Source: Lingula anatina
Taxonomy: Eukaryota > Brachiopoda > Lingulata > Lingulida > Lingulidae
Reading direction: 5' to 3'
DNA: 64,000 nucleotides
Assembly (NCBI RefSeq): GCF_001039355.2
Contig: NW_019774513.1
Location: 240,481 to 304,480, forward strand
Shown: positions 1-12,980 of the stretch, one piece after another
Layout of the letters: each line of letters begins with the position of its first letter
How positions within the stretch are numbered: the stretch's first letter is position 1
Translations under genes and position numbers: made by a program
The notes under the pieces: model-generated
What the model was told of the DNA's origin: nothing
The model's database searches: none
What the model saw: only the letters and a program-made list of their open reading frames with translations

Positions 1-152
1 TTACTGTGGCGTACTTGGCGTATTTTCGAATTGAAAAAAATTGATTATTGGGTAGGACATGGGAATTTCATAGTATTTTAATACTACTTTTCATAGTTTT
101 TAAAAATAGTCAAGTTCTGAATGTGAAAAACCAACATTTTGTACCAGCTTAA

Positions 153-1050
153 GCCTCGGTCACAACCGGCCGCACGGGATCTTACGGGCTGTTTGCGTCC
201 AAATTTTGCGCAGAATCTCACGTCCCACGCAAGTCCTTCTTACGCAATTTCGAGTTTGCAGACAGCCCGTAAGCACGTACGGAGGATGTGGGACATGTCC
301 AAAAAATTCTACGAATAGCCTGCGAACAGCGAGGCCGCAAGCGTAACTTGTTCCCTCGCACGGAGTTAGCAAGAGAGACGCGCGTTGTGCACGACGCACG
401 TCGCAAGCAATGAAGGAGCAAGTGCCCTTTGCGTGTTGAGTAAGGCGCACGCCCTCACAACTAACGAACAAAGTAGAGAGCACACCGGAAATGCGTCGCA
501 CGTGCGTAACCCCCACGCCTGGTGTATAAAAGGCGTGCTCACGACGCCCGCTCGTGTCTTTACAATGAACGTCGACTGTGTAACGTGTACAACAATTTTC
601 AAAATTTTCAAATTTTTGCTCAATTTAGTTTCTAATATGCCTCCAAAAGGCAAGAGAAAAAAGCTTACATAGTAGAAAAAAGGGAAGAGGAAGAAGAAAG
701 AAGAGGAGAACAGGAAGCAAAATTGACGTACGCCGTCAGTACGTCACCACAAACGTGTAAGTCAAGTGTGAAGCAAAACTGACGCAAAAGGGCACTACTT
801 TCGTCTTGCGTTGCATTCCCTTCGTAAGTGGTGTGTGTGTGCCACGTACACAGGAAGCAAGACAAACTCAAGAAATGAGTACAATTTCTACAGCCATCGC
901 TCCTTGCAATTAGCGTCCCTGCTTGAAAGGACATCTCATGTGGCCCTTGCGACTCGCAAGGCAGACTTTCCTCTACCTCTACGGCCTCCACGGCCTCCGC
1001 AACACCCAAAAATCGATCCTGAAATTCGTGCGTCCGGTTGTGACGGAGGC
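153..1050 (+). mobile_element. Non-autonomous DNA transposon with TTAA target site (copy 1)
   Basis: The element is bounded by inverted terminal repeats. The left end reads GCCTCGGTCACAACCGG, one variable base, then CGCACG; the right end is the reverse complement with one mismatch. Both ends are flanked by TTAA (149-152 and 1051-1054), as in piggyBac-type and some Kolobok-type elements; a TA target with one-base-longer repeats cannot be excluded because TTAA is palindromic. Inside are many TTGCG/CGCAA motifs near the ends, a TATA box at 525-532 and a short basic reading frame starting MPPKGKRKK near 637. In this copy one A is missing from the A run after that start, which gives an early stop. 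No transposase domain is visible, so it looks like an internal-deletion derivative of a larger element. Confidence 0.8.
525..532 (+). promoter_or_regulatory. TATA box inside the TTAA transposon
   Basis: TATAAAAG lies in a GC-richer context about 110 bases upstream of the ATG of the short basic reading frame of the element. The same box is present in the second copy (near 8978-8985). It is probably the residual promoter of the parental transposon. Confidence 0.5.
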
Positions 1051-1139
1051 TTAAACTTAAATCAAATTTGATAATTCAAAGTTATAAAAATGAAACTATA
1101 ATTTAACATCGTTCGTGATGTCATTGCAAATTGATTTAC

Positions 1140-1140
<1 letters not shown>

Positions 1141-1181
<41 letters not shown>
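1141..1181 (+). repeat. Poly-T tract (41 T)
   Basis: An uninterrupted run of 41 T. The matching position of the second copy (near 9583-9597) has only about 15 T, so it marks the difference between the two copies. Confidence 0.95.
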
Positions 1182-1182
<1 letters not shown>

Positions 1183-2086
1183 AGTACCTGCTTAAAATAC
1201 ATCTTAATCTTTAATAACTATAGATATAGCTTAAAAAGGAAAGCTGTTGCTATGGTAATTCTCTTTGAATGTTAGCCAGGGAAACATCCAATCACTAAAT
1301 AAGTATGATGTCTCCTCTAACAATGATATCTATATTAATCACAGCAGACAGACGGAGAAATTCAACTTTGACAAATAAGCTGTCACATTATTTGCCTCAT
1401 TCTCTCTCTCTCTCACAAATCAAGACTCAAATCGAAAAAAAAAGAAAAAAAAAAAGAAAAGAAAATCGATTAACTGAATGAGGGGCAAGCTTGGGATATG
1501 GGAGATATGTTTCGTAATAACAGAATATCCTCCCGAGTTGCCTTGGTTACCTTGGCAACCTGATATAACCTTGAGCGCGCTGTCTTAGGAAAAGAGACCT
1601 TACGTGACAGAAGTGCCCGCCCTGCCTGTTACGGGGTAAAAAAGTGAATGTGGGGTTGTATAGCTCTCCTAAGTGCAAGACGAATTTAAAAAGTTGCTTA
1701 TGATAACAAGGCGGCAATTTTCTGTAAAAATGGTCAGTAGTATTATTAATTTATTAATTAATCAATTAATCCATTTATTGTTTTTTAACAATAATAGGTT
1801 TAACTGATACTGAACATGTAGCTAAATTTTATGGTCGGTCGGTCTGTTTTCGTTTTTATTTTGACTTTTACTGGGAAGAAATATCAACTCCACGGTGTGG
1901 GCGACAAGAAATTATAAAACCACCAGCATTATGTTTTTTTTCCTGGGTTACAAATTTCTTTATTAACCAAATCAAACTGATATGCAAAAAATCCTGATTT
2001 ACTCAAAATTAGGATCGTTTGCGCTCGTGCGGCATTTTATAAACTGTGAAGCTCATCCCGAGAATCGGGTTGCTAAGATCAACCTA

Positions 2087-2263
2087 AGGTCCCATTCGGA
2101 ATAGGGGACTAACTAGTCCGAGGGTCAAATATGGCCGACCCACTTGAATACTTCCCCACGGAATATCTATTCATTGTCAACTAGCGGATTAGACGTGAAG
2201 CTTTGTAGTGGGTCGCCATATTTGACCCTCGGACTAGTTAGTCCCCTATGCTGAATCGGGCCT
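2087..2263. repeat. Foldback (hairpin) element, copy 1
   Basis: Two arms of about 56 bases (2087-2143 and 2208-2263) are inverted copies of each other around a loop of about 64 bases. The core of each arm is AGGGGACTAACTAGTCCGAG or its complement, followed by the complement pair GGGTCAAATATGG / CCATATTTGACCC. The arms differ at a few positions. The structure resembles a small MITE-like foldback repeat. The second copy is at about 10493-10669. Confidence 0.85.
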
Positions 2264-4504
2264 AAGTCTCTGGGTGTTTGTAATGTTTATCTCCATCAGT
2301 AGAAATGCAAGCTGTCAATGTCGGGGTGCAAAGATCACCCCTCATGCCCGGGGCCTCCCTCTCTATCAGCAAGGACAGTTCAAGACCTTGAGGACTAAAG
2401 GTATCGCTTATACATATAATACTTAATATGTCACACTTATTTACAGTCCACTTAATACATTACAAAACATTGGGAGTCAATTATATTGTCTTTATCGCCA
2501 TATCTCTGGTTGATTTATTATCGGTCATCGATTGGTTGACCATCGTTCCAATGTGATTATCTTCATGTGTAGTGAGTCTACGTGAGATGCCAAATTGTCA
2601 AGTATGCGTAAAAAAGATGCAATTCTTTTATATTAATAAACGATAATACTTATAGTCAACAACACGCTAGTTTTCTTTTGTATCCATACAGTATCTTCTA
2701 AGGTGACCCTTTAAATCAATCCTTAATGTTGGCGGTAGGATTCAGTATTAATACTAGGAGAGATAATCGCATTTGCAGAAAGATGATTTATTGAACTAGT
2801 CAGATTCATTTATAAATCGAGGCATCCAAATCACATTCCGTCACGCCTACGAGATTTTCACCGGTTCTTGTACAGTTATTGATATGGGACAATAGCAGAT
2901 TACATTTTCCATGCGCTGACATCAACTCAGATATACATTTACCATGCAAGGCCATGACTAAGATCACAGACAACACGTGACTATTTGTCACTGAAACAAA
3001 GTCAACATTACGTCAATGACTCGATCTTCTTAACGGGAAAAGTTATCAATGTTTCAGATACATAATTTTGTCTAAAATGTATTTCTGTGTGGCATTTGTG
3101 GTGCCATTAAAAAATAGAACTATAAGGTAGTCTGCTCGGCAGTTTTGTTGCTACCGCATGCTCAATAGAGCTGTTAATTACTCTTAGTTTATTACTCTTT
3201 TCTAACCTTTTCGTAAGAACTTTTCAATGTAAAATGTCAAATTCAAATTTTTCCACATCAAAAAGATCAAATCATTACCGTTTTCCCCACGCCGTCTCGT
3301 AACTTGATTGCTATCAAAAATACGTGGTATTTTTGTGCCATTCCCAATAACAAAGGACACCGTATGTTCAATGAAGTGAGATTTTCGCTGTATTTGTTCT
3401 TTTCGTAATAATAATGAATAAGTAAATTGGTCCTAAAGAAACGCATGTTTTCTACCTATTATGCATAACGAACTTCGTGTCGTGAAAAGCCAATCACGCG
3501 TCCGTGACCATTTGATTATGATCGTAAAGCCATGTTTCTCAGGTAGAGCAACACTTTTAATATCGTTAAATAAAAAAAAGATGTTCAAAATAATGTTCAT
3601 CACATCTTATAGATGTTAGGTTTACATTGGACATTTAAGTGATTAATGTAGGGGGTCGGTTTGCGTTATTTCCAACCTTCGAGATGGGAAGAGATTTTAT
3701 GTATTACAAGAAAATTAATATTTTGTTGGGTCGTAATATGTATACATGATGACAATGTTTTAAACACATACAATACGAAGTTGTTGACGACAAGTGCCAT
3801 TATATGAAACATCAAAATAACACAGCTACATACAAAACTCGAGTGTACCATTAAAATTGATTTCTTTACAAAAATCTTGTCGAATGTCCATGAATTTAAA
3901 ATAAGCAAGTTTACATAAGGCAAGATTGTGGGTCATTCTGCTAACGTTACCCATGTTTAAAAAACCAAAACCAATCGCCCAACAACAAAAATGTGCAATA
4001 GTATAATCTCTTTATAAGCATCATAACCATTGTATTTCGAAGATGTTGAAAACGAAATGACACGTCTTCGTTACCCTAAGTCTATCAACTAGCCACAAAT
4101 AAGATGGAATCCACACCGCAAATCACTCTGTAGGTTTTGATGACCCTAAATGAGAGGCCAGACCAACCGATGTAATCAAATGGCAATGCGTGTGTCTTCA
4201 AAACAAATCTAAAACTTATTATCCGTTATTGCAGTCAACAGCACTTAGCACCCTTAAGGACGGCAGGAAGATTGAAACGGACAATCTATTATGAAGATAT
4301 GGTTAATGTCTATACTTAGACAGTGGTAAAGTACGTTTAAGGTTTTAATAATCGTCTGGAAGATAGGCTTACCGTCATTGTTGGGTCAAATAAGAAAATG
4401 CATACGTAGATTTTATTGCAACAGGCGCGCACTCATACAGGCACGCCTACTACATTATTTTTGCAGTCAATCTTTTTACAGCAATTAGATGTTCTTTGCG
4501 GATG

Positions 4505-4505
<1 letters not shown>

Positions 4506-4566
<61 letters not shown>
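4506..4566. repeat. (ATA)n microsatellite
   Basis: About 20 perfect units. The matching tract in the second copy (12926-12980) is slightly shorter. Confidence 0.95.
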
Positions 4567-5271
4567 GTAAAAAAAATTGTATAAAAAAGAAAACAAGATC
4601 TAATTAATTAACAAATAAAGTTTCATTTATCACTCACTATAGAAAAAAATAACTGAGATTTATCAGCAAATATCTGTTTATTTGTTGAAAATATAGCTAA
4701 TAAAACTATTCGACAATATCCCTTCTCTGCTTCAGTTTATTATAAAATACATATACTAATACACATACCGGGTACACATGCTTATACTAAGCGTTATGCG
4801 ACCACAAATATTTAAAAGTTGCTACATGTACCACGATACATGTGTTGTCGTGTCATTCACCAATAAATAGATTTAACGATAACAGTTGTAATTAAGTGAA
4901 GAAATATCAAAGGGTTGGCCGGGGACAGTGCGGTCAGTGCTCAAATTTTAGTTATCTTATTATGTTTGAAAATAGCACCTGCATTCGAAGCGCAAGGTGC
5001 TTCCTTTACGAATTGTTGGTCTATTGCGTTGCGTTTCGAAGGCGGTCAGAAACCAGAATTAATTTTGTGATGAAACAAATAATAACTTGCGTGTCATTTA
5101 GAAGAATACACTACCTTACGCTACCTTTAAACTCAATTTCAGCATAACAGACAGCATGTATGTATATAAAATTCACAGAACTAGTTATCTTTCTCACACT
5201 CCCACACCTGACTCTATTTTTGCTGAAAAACAAAGATGCGAAGGTCATTAGTAGTTCATTATATCTGTAAA

Positions 5272-5488
5272 CAGCTCTAGGCCTAAAGGTGTTAATGAGT
5301 GGCAGCTTCAGTGAAAAGTAAACACGGACGCGCAAAACATTCTCTCTCATTCTCTCTGTCGCTCTTTGCTGTGTGTGGGCGGGTGTAATGGTACATTGTA
5401 TACTGCTGAAAAGCAAAGACGCGGCTCTAGGCTTAAGGGTGTTTATTTAGTGGTAGGTTCAGTAAAAAGTAAACAAGAACGCGCAGAC
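5272..5488. repeat. Diverged tandem pair of about 67 bases
   Basis: Segments 5272-5338 and 5422-5488 are clearly related (both begin near GGCTCTAGG or AGCTCTAGG and end in ACGCGCA). They share the order CTAGGC, GGTGTT, TTCAGT, AAAAGTAAACA, ACGCGCA. Both are preceded by a GCTGAAAA..CAAAGA motif. The pair is repeated in the second 6 kb copy (about 13672-13888). Confidence 0.75.
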
Positions 5489-5526
5489 TGAAGTCATCGA
5501 GAAAGCTCTCTCTCACTGTGTATGTC

Positions 5527-5580
5527 TGTGTGTGTGTGTGTGTATGTGTGTGTGTGTGTGCGTGTGCGTGTGTGTACGTG
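5527..5580. repeat. (TG)n microsatellite
   Basis: TG repeat with a few interruptions (TA, CG). It is shorter in the second 6 kb copy (about 13927-13962). Confidence 0.95.
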
Positions 5581-6106
5581 TTTGTGTTTGAAAAGATAAT
5601 AAAGGAGGAATCATCAGAATAGTGCATAAAATAAGTTTGTCAAATTCTTTGTCAGATCATTATCTTCCTTTTCAGACAACACACCAAGCAATAGAGATCT
5701 CCACATACAACCAACGATTTGGTTCAAACATTGATACCGCTTTGCCTGACTCTTGCAGAAATAGTATTAACAGGCCAAAGCTGGGAGTAGACATATTAGA
5801 CGACTCAATATTCGTTCTCGTTTCACATCCTTCTTTCAGGAATAAGAACTATTAAACCAAGTGTTCAAGATGAAGCACATTAGGTTTGATGAGGTGTGAA
5901 ATCAATAACGCATTCTGTTAAATAAGAAGAGAAGCAAAGGCGGGTCCGGGATTCGCCCGGTGACGGAATCTTGGATCCTCCAGCCTATATGTAATGACAA
6001 TAATATGTAAAACTCAAATAAAAAAGGAGATAGTATGAATACAAGCTATTGGTCACAACAGGTTTTTCGTTAACGTCGTACTTACTACTACTACATAATG
6101 TTACCA

Positions 6107-6107
6107 N
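6107..6107. other. Single-n assembly junction
   Basis: One unresolved base lies three bases after the end of similarity of the first 6.1 kb copy and just before an (AAT)n tract at 6113-6140. It probably marks a join between contigs or alleles rather than a true one-base ambiguity. Confidence 0.8.
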
Positions 6108-6111
6108 CAAC

Positions 6112-6144
<33 letters not shown>

Positions 6145-8445
6145 AATTCTATAACGCCCTTAACAATGTTCAATGCATTAATACACTTGTATCAATATTA
6201 ACCCATCATTTTGCTTTTTGTATCTTATAACGGCAATACTCGATCGGAAAATTGTTTTTATTTATAAGGATAAAATAACAACATGGTATATATAGACGAT
6301 TTTCATTGTGGTGCACATTGATATGTACAGGTAATGCCCCTCCTAAATATTGACCCACTTACGTCACTCTAGCCCTGGCCAGTATGTATCTAATAGCAGC
6401 ACATATTTAGGCCTATACCGACACTCGTTTTTTCCGAGGGGTCTATACTTGCATTTTAGTATACTACAGGTATATATCAAAGACCTAGCAGATTAATACA
6501 GCTAACTATCCAACGTGACTTTGTCTGTCACGGGTATATCTATTTGGTAAAATAAATTATGGTAAGATAAGATATTCTGTATTATGCCACCGCTGATATG
6601 ATTCCTGATGGGACTGTAGCTTCAGACTCTTCCGCTAGGGGCGCTACAGGAGGGGCACGTCGAAAAGAGCGTGCACAGCGAGATAAAATGGATCTCAAGG
6701 ACATCCGTAACACCAGTTACCTCCGCACTTCAAATTTTAGTAATATAAGGAAGCCGCTCAGCATACATAGGGCTTTTATCGATTGAAAAGAAGTATGTGT
6801 AATAATGGAAAACGTGTCAGTGTAGTGTTAAATGCATTGGGATCGTTGTAGAGACTCGTTGGAGAAGCCTGATCCTTATTCGTGTTTACAATTCTAGGCG
6901 ATCTTTAAAATTAGTCATACTTACGGACAGCAGTCAGTCTACTAAGTTATATGGCTGCATTTCATTAGCAGGCTGCATGACAAAAGAAATCACCCTAGTA
7001 ATAATAATCATAAAAAGCACAAAGTACCAAACTGGTAACGCTACCAGTTTATTTACGTTATTCCCGAGAGAAGGTCCGACTTAAACAATTTCAAGAATTG
7101 TCCCCGCTCTCACAGCATTATAGAAGCTCTATGCACTCTTCCCCCCCTCCCCCAGGAGCTTTTCTGAATATCTTGGGATAGTTTAGTAAACTGGATTAAG
7201 ACCACGTCTTTATTACTTACATGTAAATAGAACTAAGAAGATCAATTTTATGACCGATAGACCGATATCTGCTAGCGTGTTATACGAGAAATGTGCTTCT
7301 ATTTTTTTCGCGGAGTTCACGCGTTGGGTATCACACGTGTTTCAAGACGTTCCAGATAACAATTAACTTGATCACGCAGATAATATTAGTTTATAAAAAA
7401 TGCCGGTATAAACTGCCTCACATATTCTGAGAACAGGATTAACGATATGTTTTTTTTTTCTCTCGTAGTTAATACATTGCAATCTTTCTTCAATATTTTA
7501 AGTGGATCATGGTGTTTCTTAGTGCATGGCAACATGGCTTGTTAAATAGACGAACTTCGCTGAATTCAATAACAATCTTTCCGACGTGTCCAATTATATT
7601 TATTTTTCAGCTATGTAAATACCTGAAGAGAAGGTAAAAATAAAATGCCTGTTTTTTCAACAGCGGCAATTTTCGCTGAAAATAATCTGTCGACTAACAA
7701 ACAATTTAGGGAAACAAGAATTTGAATTTGAACGAAAAATAACGAAACGGAAACTTAAGTACGGAAATATAGTTCTATTCTTATATAAATTGCTTCTTTT
7801 ATGACACGAAGACGAATTTCTTTTGCAGTTTCACTGCGAATTAAACCAGACTTCAGTTCAAAGCTTGGTTCCAGCATGGTATCTATACATAGTCGTTGAA
7901 CTTTCAGCCGTGTATTCACCTTTCAACGTCCTTTCGAGCTTTTACCACAGCGATACAGCTGCCCCCGGTAGGTTGTGAGGAGTTATTACATTGTAATTAC
8001 GCTACAGGAGATTTTACCCTCTTTTACAAGCTCTCAACGTGTTCGCTATCTACTGTCTGGCCGCGCCGTGCCGAGCGCAGGACGGGGTGGTGGTGGTGGG
8101 GGGGGGGGGGGTGCTCATTCTTTTACGTAAAAGCTAAGCTATTATTTTGTCTATCTCTGAAAACACACTGGTGGAGCTGTAGCGCGAAATCATAACGCCC
8201 GGTGAGAAAATGTCTTAAGTCTACTTTCAGCTTTTTTATTCGAAAATTGACTTCATGTACCATGAACTGTCACCCGTCTGCGTTGGTATCCAGAACCCTC
8301 CGCCCGGAGAAAGGGATAAAGACGACATGCTGTAATAACAAACTTATTTTATTATGCTGTTGTTATGTTTTGAGGACTGCGAATGTCCTAGATGAAATGG
8401 CATCAAGATAAAGCTCTTAATTTTCAGTTTGCAGACTGTGGGCAT
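6108..8445. other. Non-coding spacer between the two 6.1 kb copies
   Basis: About 2.3 kb seen once in this window. It begins with an (AAT)n tract and is AT-rich with short C and G runs (7141-7153, 8098-8111). I found no exon with coding character and flanking splice sites on either strand. If the duplication is truly tandem, a copy of this spacer should exist upstream of position 1. Confidence 0.6.
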
Positions 8446-8600
8446 TTACTGTGGCGTACTTGGCGCATTTTCGAATTGAAAAGAATTGATTATTGGGTAG
8501 GACATGGGAATTTCATAGTATTTTAATACTACTTTTCATAGTTTTTAAAAATAGTTAATAGGTTCTGAATGTGAAAAACCAGCAATTTATACCAGCTTAA

Positions 8601-9492
8601 GCCTCGGTCACAACCGGGCGCACGGGATCTAACGGGCTGTTTGCGTCCAAATTTTGCGCAGAATCTCACGTCCCACGCAAGTCCTTCTTACGCAATTTCC
8701 AGTTCGCAGACACCCCGTAAGCACGTACGGAGGATGTTGGACATGATTTGAAAAGATTCTACGAATAGCCTGCGAACAGCGAGGCCGCAAGCGTAACTTG
8801 TTCCCCTCGCACGGAGTTAGCAAGAGAGACGCGCGATGCGCACGACGCACGTCGCAAGCAATGAAGGAGCAAGTGTCATTTGCGTGTTGAGTAAGGCGCA
8901 CGCCCTCACAACTAACGAACAAAGTCGAGAGCACACAGGGAATGCGTCGCACGTGCGTCACCCCCACGTCTGGTGTATAAAAGGCGTGCTCACGACGCAC
9001 GCTCGTGTCTTTACAATGAACGTCGACTGTGTAACGTGTACAACAATTTTCAAAATTTTCAAATTTTTGCTCAATTTAGTTTCTAATATGCCTCCAAAAG
9101 GCAAGAGAAAAAAAGCTTACATAGTAGAAAAAAGGGAAGAAGAAGAAGAAAGAAGAGGAGAACAGGAAGCAAAACTGACATACGCCGTCACTACGTCAAC
9201 ACAAACGTGTGAGTCAAGTGTGAAGCAAAACTGACCCAAAAGGGCACTACTTTCGTCTTGTGTTGCATTCCCTTCGTAAGTGGTGAGTGTGTGCCACGTA
9301 CACAGGAAGCAAGACAAACTCAAGAAATCGCTCCTTGCAATTAGCGTCCCTGCTTGAAAGGACATCTCGTGGCCCTTGCGACTCGCAAGGCAGACTTTCC
9401 TCTACCTCTACGACCTCCACGGCCTCCTCAACACCCAAAAATCGCAGGGGACGTACGATCCTGAAATTCGTGCGTCCGGTTGTGACCGAGGC
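8601..9492 (+). mobile_element. Non-autonomous DNA transposon with TTAA target site (copy 2)
   Basis: This is the second copy of the element at 153-1050, flanked by TTAA at 8597-8600 and 9493-9496. Its right inverted repeat is the better preserved one (ACCGAGGC rather than ACGGAGGC). Here the short reading frame that starts MPPKGKRKK (near 9089) stays open for 48 codons and includes an acidic/basic Glu-Arg run, because the A run is one base longer than in copy 1. The product has no recognisable domain. Because both copies sit at the same position inside the duplicated segment, they come from one insertion followed by duplication (or are two alleles), not two insertions. Confidence 0.8.
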
Positions 9493-10492
9493 TTAAACTT
9501 AAATAAAATTTGATAATTCAAAGTTATAAAAATGAAACTATAATTTAACATCGTTTGTGATGTCATTGCAAATTGATTTATGTTTTTTTTTTTTTTGAGT
9601 ACCTGCTTAAAAAACATCTTAGTCTTTAATAACTATAGATATAGCTTGAAAAGGAAAGCTGTTGCTATGGTAATTCTCTTTGCGTGTTAGCCAGGGAAAC
9701 ATCCAATCACTAAATAAGTATGATATCTCCTTTAACAATGATATCTTTATTAATCACAGCAGACAGACGGAGAAATTCAACTTTGACAAATAAGCTGTCA
9801 CATTATTTGCCTCATTCTCTCTCTCTCACAAATCAAGACTCAAACCAAAAAAAAAAAAAAAAAAAAAAAAAATCGATTAACTGAATGTAGGGCAAGCTTG
9901 GGATATGGGAGATATGTTTCGTAATAACAGAATATCCTCCTGAGTTGCCTTGGTTACCTTGGCAACCTGATATAACCTTGCTGTCAAAGGAAAAGGGCGC
10001 TTCCGTGAGATTGACAGAGGTGCCCGCCCTGCCTGTTACGGGGTAAAAAAAGTGAATGTCGGGTTGTAAAGCTCTCCTAAGTGCAAGACAAATCAAAAAA
10101 GTTGCTTATGATAACTAGGAGGCAATTTTCTGTAAAAAATGGTCAGTAGTATTATTAATTTATTAATTAATCAATTAATCAATTTATTGTTTTTTAACAA
10201 TAGGTTTAACTGATACAGAACATGTAGCTAAATTTTATGGTCGGTCGGTCTGTTTTCGCTTTTATTTACACTTTTACTGGGAAGAAATATCAACTCCACA
10301 GTGTGGGCGACAAGAATTTATAAAACCACAAGGATTATGTTTTTTCCTGGGTTACAAATTTCTTTATTAACCAAATCAAACTGATATGCAAAAAATCCTG
10401 ATTTACTCAAAATTAGGGTCGTTTGCGCTCTTGCGGCATTTTATAAATTGTGAAGCTCACCCCGAGGATCGGGTTGCTAAGATCAACCTAAG

Positions 10493-10669
10493 GTCCCATT
10501 CAGAATAGGGGACTAACTAGTCCGAGGGTCAAATATGGCCGACCCACTTGAATACTTCCCCACGGAATATCTATTCAGTGTCAACTAGCGGAGTAGACGT
10601 GAAGCTTTGTAGTGGGTCGCCATATTTGACCCTCGGACTAGTTAGTCCCCTATGCTGAATCGGGCCTAA
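10493..10669. repeat. Foldback (hairpin) element, copy 2
   Basis: Counterpart of 2087-2263, with arms about 56 bases long that carry AGTCCGAGGGTCAAATATGG and its reverse complement. Confidence 0.85.
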
Positions 10670-12924
10670 GACTTTGGGTGTTTGTAATGTCAGGGTGTAA
10701 AATCACCCCTCATGCCCGGGGCCTCCCTCTCTATCAGCAAGGACAGTTCAAGACCTTGAGGACTAAAGGTATCGCTTATACATTTAATACTTAATATGTC
10801 ACTCTTATTTACAGTCCACTTAATACATTACAGTACATTGGGAGTCAATTATATTGTCTTTATCGCCATATCTCTGGTTGATTTATTATCGGTCATTGAT
10901 TGGTTGACCATCGTTCCAATGTGATTATCTTCATTAGATAACTGTGTAGTGAGTCTACGTGAGATGCCAAATTGTCAAGTATGCGTAAGAAAAGATGCAA
11001 TTCTTTTATATTAATAAACGATAATACTTATAGTCAACAACACGCTAGTTTTCTTTTGTATCCATACAGTATCTTCTAAGGTGACCCTTTAAATCAATCC
11101 TTAATGTTGGCGGTAGGATTCAATATTAATACTAGGAGAGATAATCGCATTTGCAGAAAGATGATTTATTGAACTAGTCAGATACGGAAACTCATTCATT
11201 TATAAATCGAGGCATCCAAATCACATTCCGTCACGCCTGCAAGATTTTAACCGGTTCTTGTACAGTTATTGATATGGGACAATAGTAGATTACATTTTCC
11301 ATGCGCTGACATCAACTCAGATATACATTTACCATGCAAGGCCATGACTAAGATCACAGACAACACGTGACTATTTGTCACTGAAACAAAGTCAACATTA
11401 CGTCAATGACTCGATCTTCTTAACGGGAAAAGTTATCAATGTTTCAGATACATAATTTTGTCTAAAATGTATTTCTGTGTGGCATTTGTGGTGCCATTAA
11501 ATTTAGAATAGAACTATAAGGAAGACTGCTCGGCAATTTTGTTGCTACCGCATGCTCAATAGAGTTGTTAATTACTCTAAGTTTATTACTCTTTTCTAAC
11601 CTTTTGGTAAGAACTTTTCAATGTAGAATGTCAAATTCAAATTTTTCCACATCGAAAAGATCAAATCATTACCGTTTTCCCCACGCCGGCTGGTAACTTG
11701 ATAGCTATCACAAATACGTGGTATTTTTGTGCCATTCCCAATAACAAAGGACACCGTAGGTTCAATGAAGTGAGATTTTGGCTGTATTTGTTCTTTTCGT
11801 AATGATAATGAATAAGTAAATTGGTCCTAAAGAAACGAATCATGTTTTCTACCTATTATGCATAACGAACTTCGTGTCGTGAAAAGCCAATCACGCGTTC
11901 GTGACCATTTGATTATGATCGTAAAGCAATGTTTCTCAGGTAGAGCAACACTTTTAATGTCGTTAAATAAAAAAAAGATGGTCAAAATAATGTTCATCAC
12001 ATCTTATAGATGTTAGGTTTACATTGGACATCTAAGTGATTAGAGAAAGTACTGAGAGATGGAGAGAGCCGGTTTGCGTTTTATTTATTTCCAACCTTCG
12101 AGATGGGAAGAGATTTTATGTATTACAAGAAAATTAATATTTTGTTGCATCATAATATGTATACATGATGACAATGTTTTTAACACATACAATACGAAGT
12201 TGTTGACGACAAGTGCCATTATATGAAACATCAAAATAACACAGCTACATACAAATCTCGAGTGTACCATTAAAATTGATTTCTTTACAAAAATCTTGTC
12301 GAATGTCCATGAATTTAAAATAAGCAAGTTTACATAAGGCAAGATTGCGGGTCATTCTGCAAACGTTACCCATGTTTAAAAAACCAAAACCAATCGCCCA
12401 ACAACAAAAAATGTGCAATAGTATAATCTCTTTATAAGCATCATAACCATTGTATTTCGAAGATGTTGAAAACGAAATGACACGTCTTCGTTACCCTAAG
12501 TCTATCAACTAGCCACAAATAAGATGGAATCCACACCGCAAATCACTCTGTAGGTTTTGATGACCCTAAATGAGAGGCCAGACCAACCGATGTAATCAAA
12601 TGGCAATGCGTGTGTCTTCAAAACAAATCTAAAACTTATTATCCGTTATTGCAGTCAACAGCACTTAGCACCCTTAAGCACGGCAGGAAGATTGAAACGG
12701 ACAATCTATTATGAAGATATGGTTAATGTCTATACTTAGACAGTGGTAAAGTACGTTTAAGGTTTTAATAATCGTCTGGAAGATAGGCTTACCGTCATTG
12801 TTGGGTCAAATAAGAAAATGCATACGTAGATTTTATTGCAACACGCGCGCACTCATACAGGCACGCCTACTACATAATTTTTGCAGTCAATCTTTTAACA
12901 GCAACTAGATGTTCTTTGCGGATG

Positions 12925-12925
<1 letters not shown>

Positions 12926-12980
<55 letters not shown>
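12926..12980. repeat. (ATA)n microsatellite
   Basis: Counterpart of 4506-4566 in the second 6 kb copy, a little shorter. Confidence 0.95.

Larger units (their letters stand above)
1..6103. repeat. First copy of an about 6.1 kb duplicated segment
   Basis: This stretch matches 8446-14487 along its whole length in the same orientation, with scattered substitutions and small indels. Examples are the poly-T run (41 T here against about 15 in the other copy), the length of the ATT tract, and about 20 extra bases near 880-900. Similarity stops three bases before the single n at 6107. The left end is cut by the window edge, so the copy may be longer. It holds a TTAA-flanked transposon, a hairpin repeat and microsatellites, and I see no host gene in it. 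Ending at an n suggests an unmerged allele rather than a real duplication, but a true tandem duplication is not excluded. Confidence 0.95.

Noticed and set aside
160-1071. Several overlapping frames of 80-118 codons within the transposon on both strands
   Set aside because: They overlap each other in antisense and carry no transposase motif; the GC-richer transposon simply has few stops.
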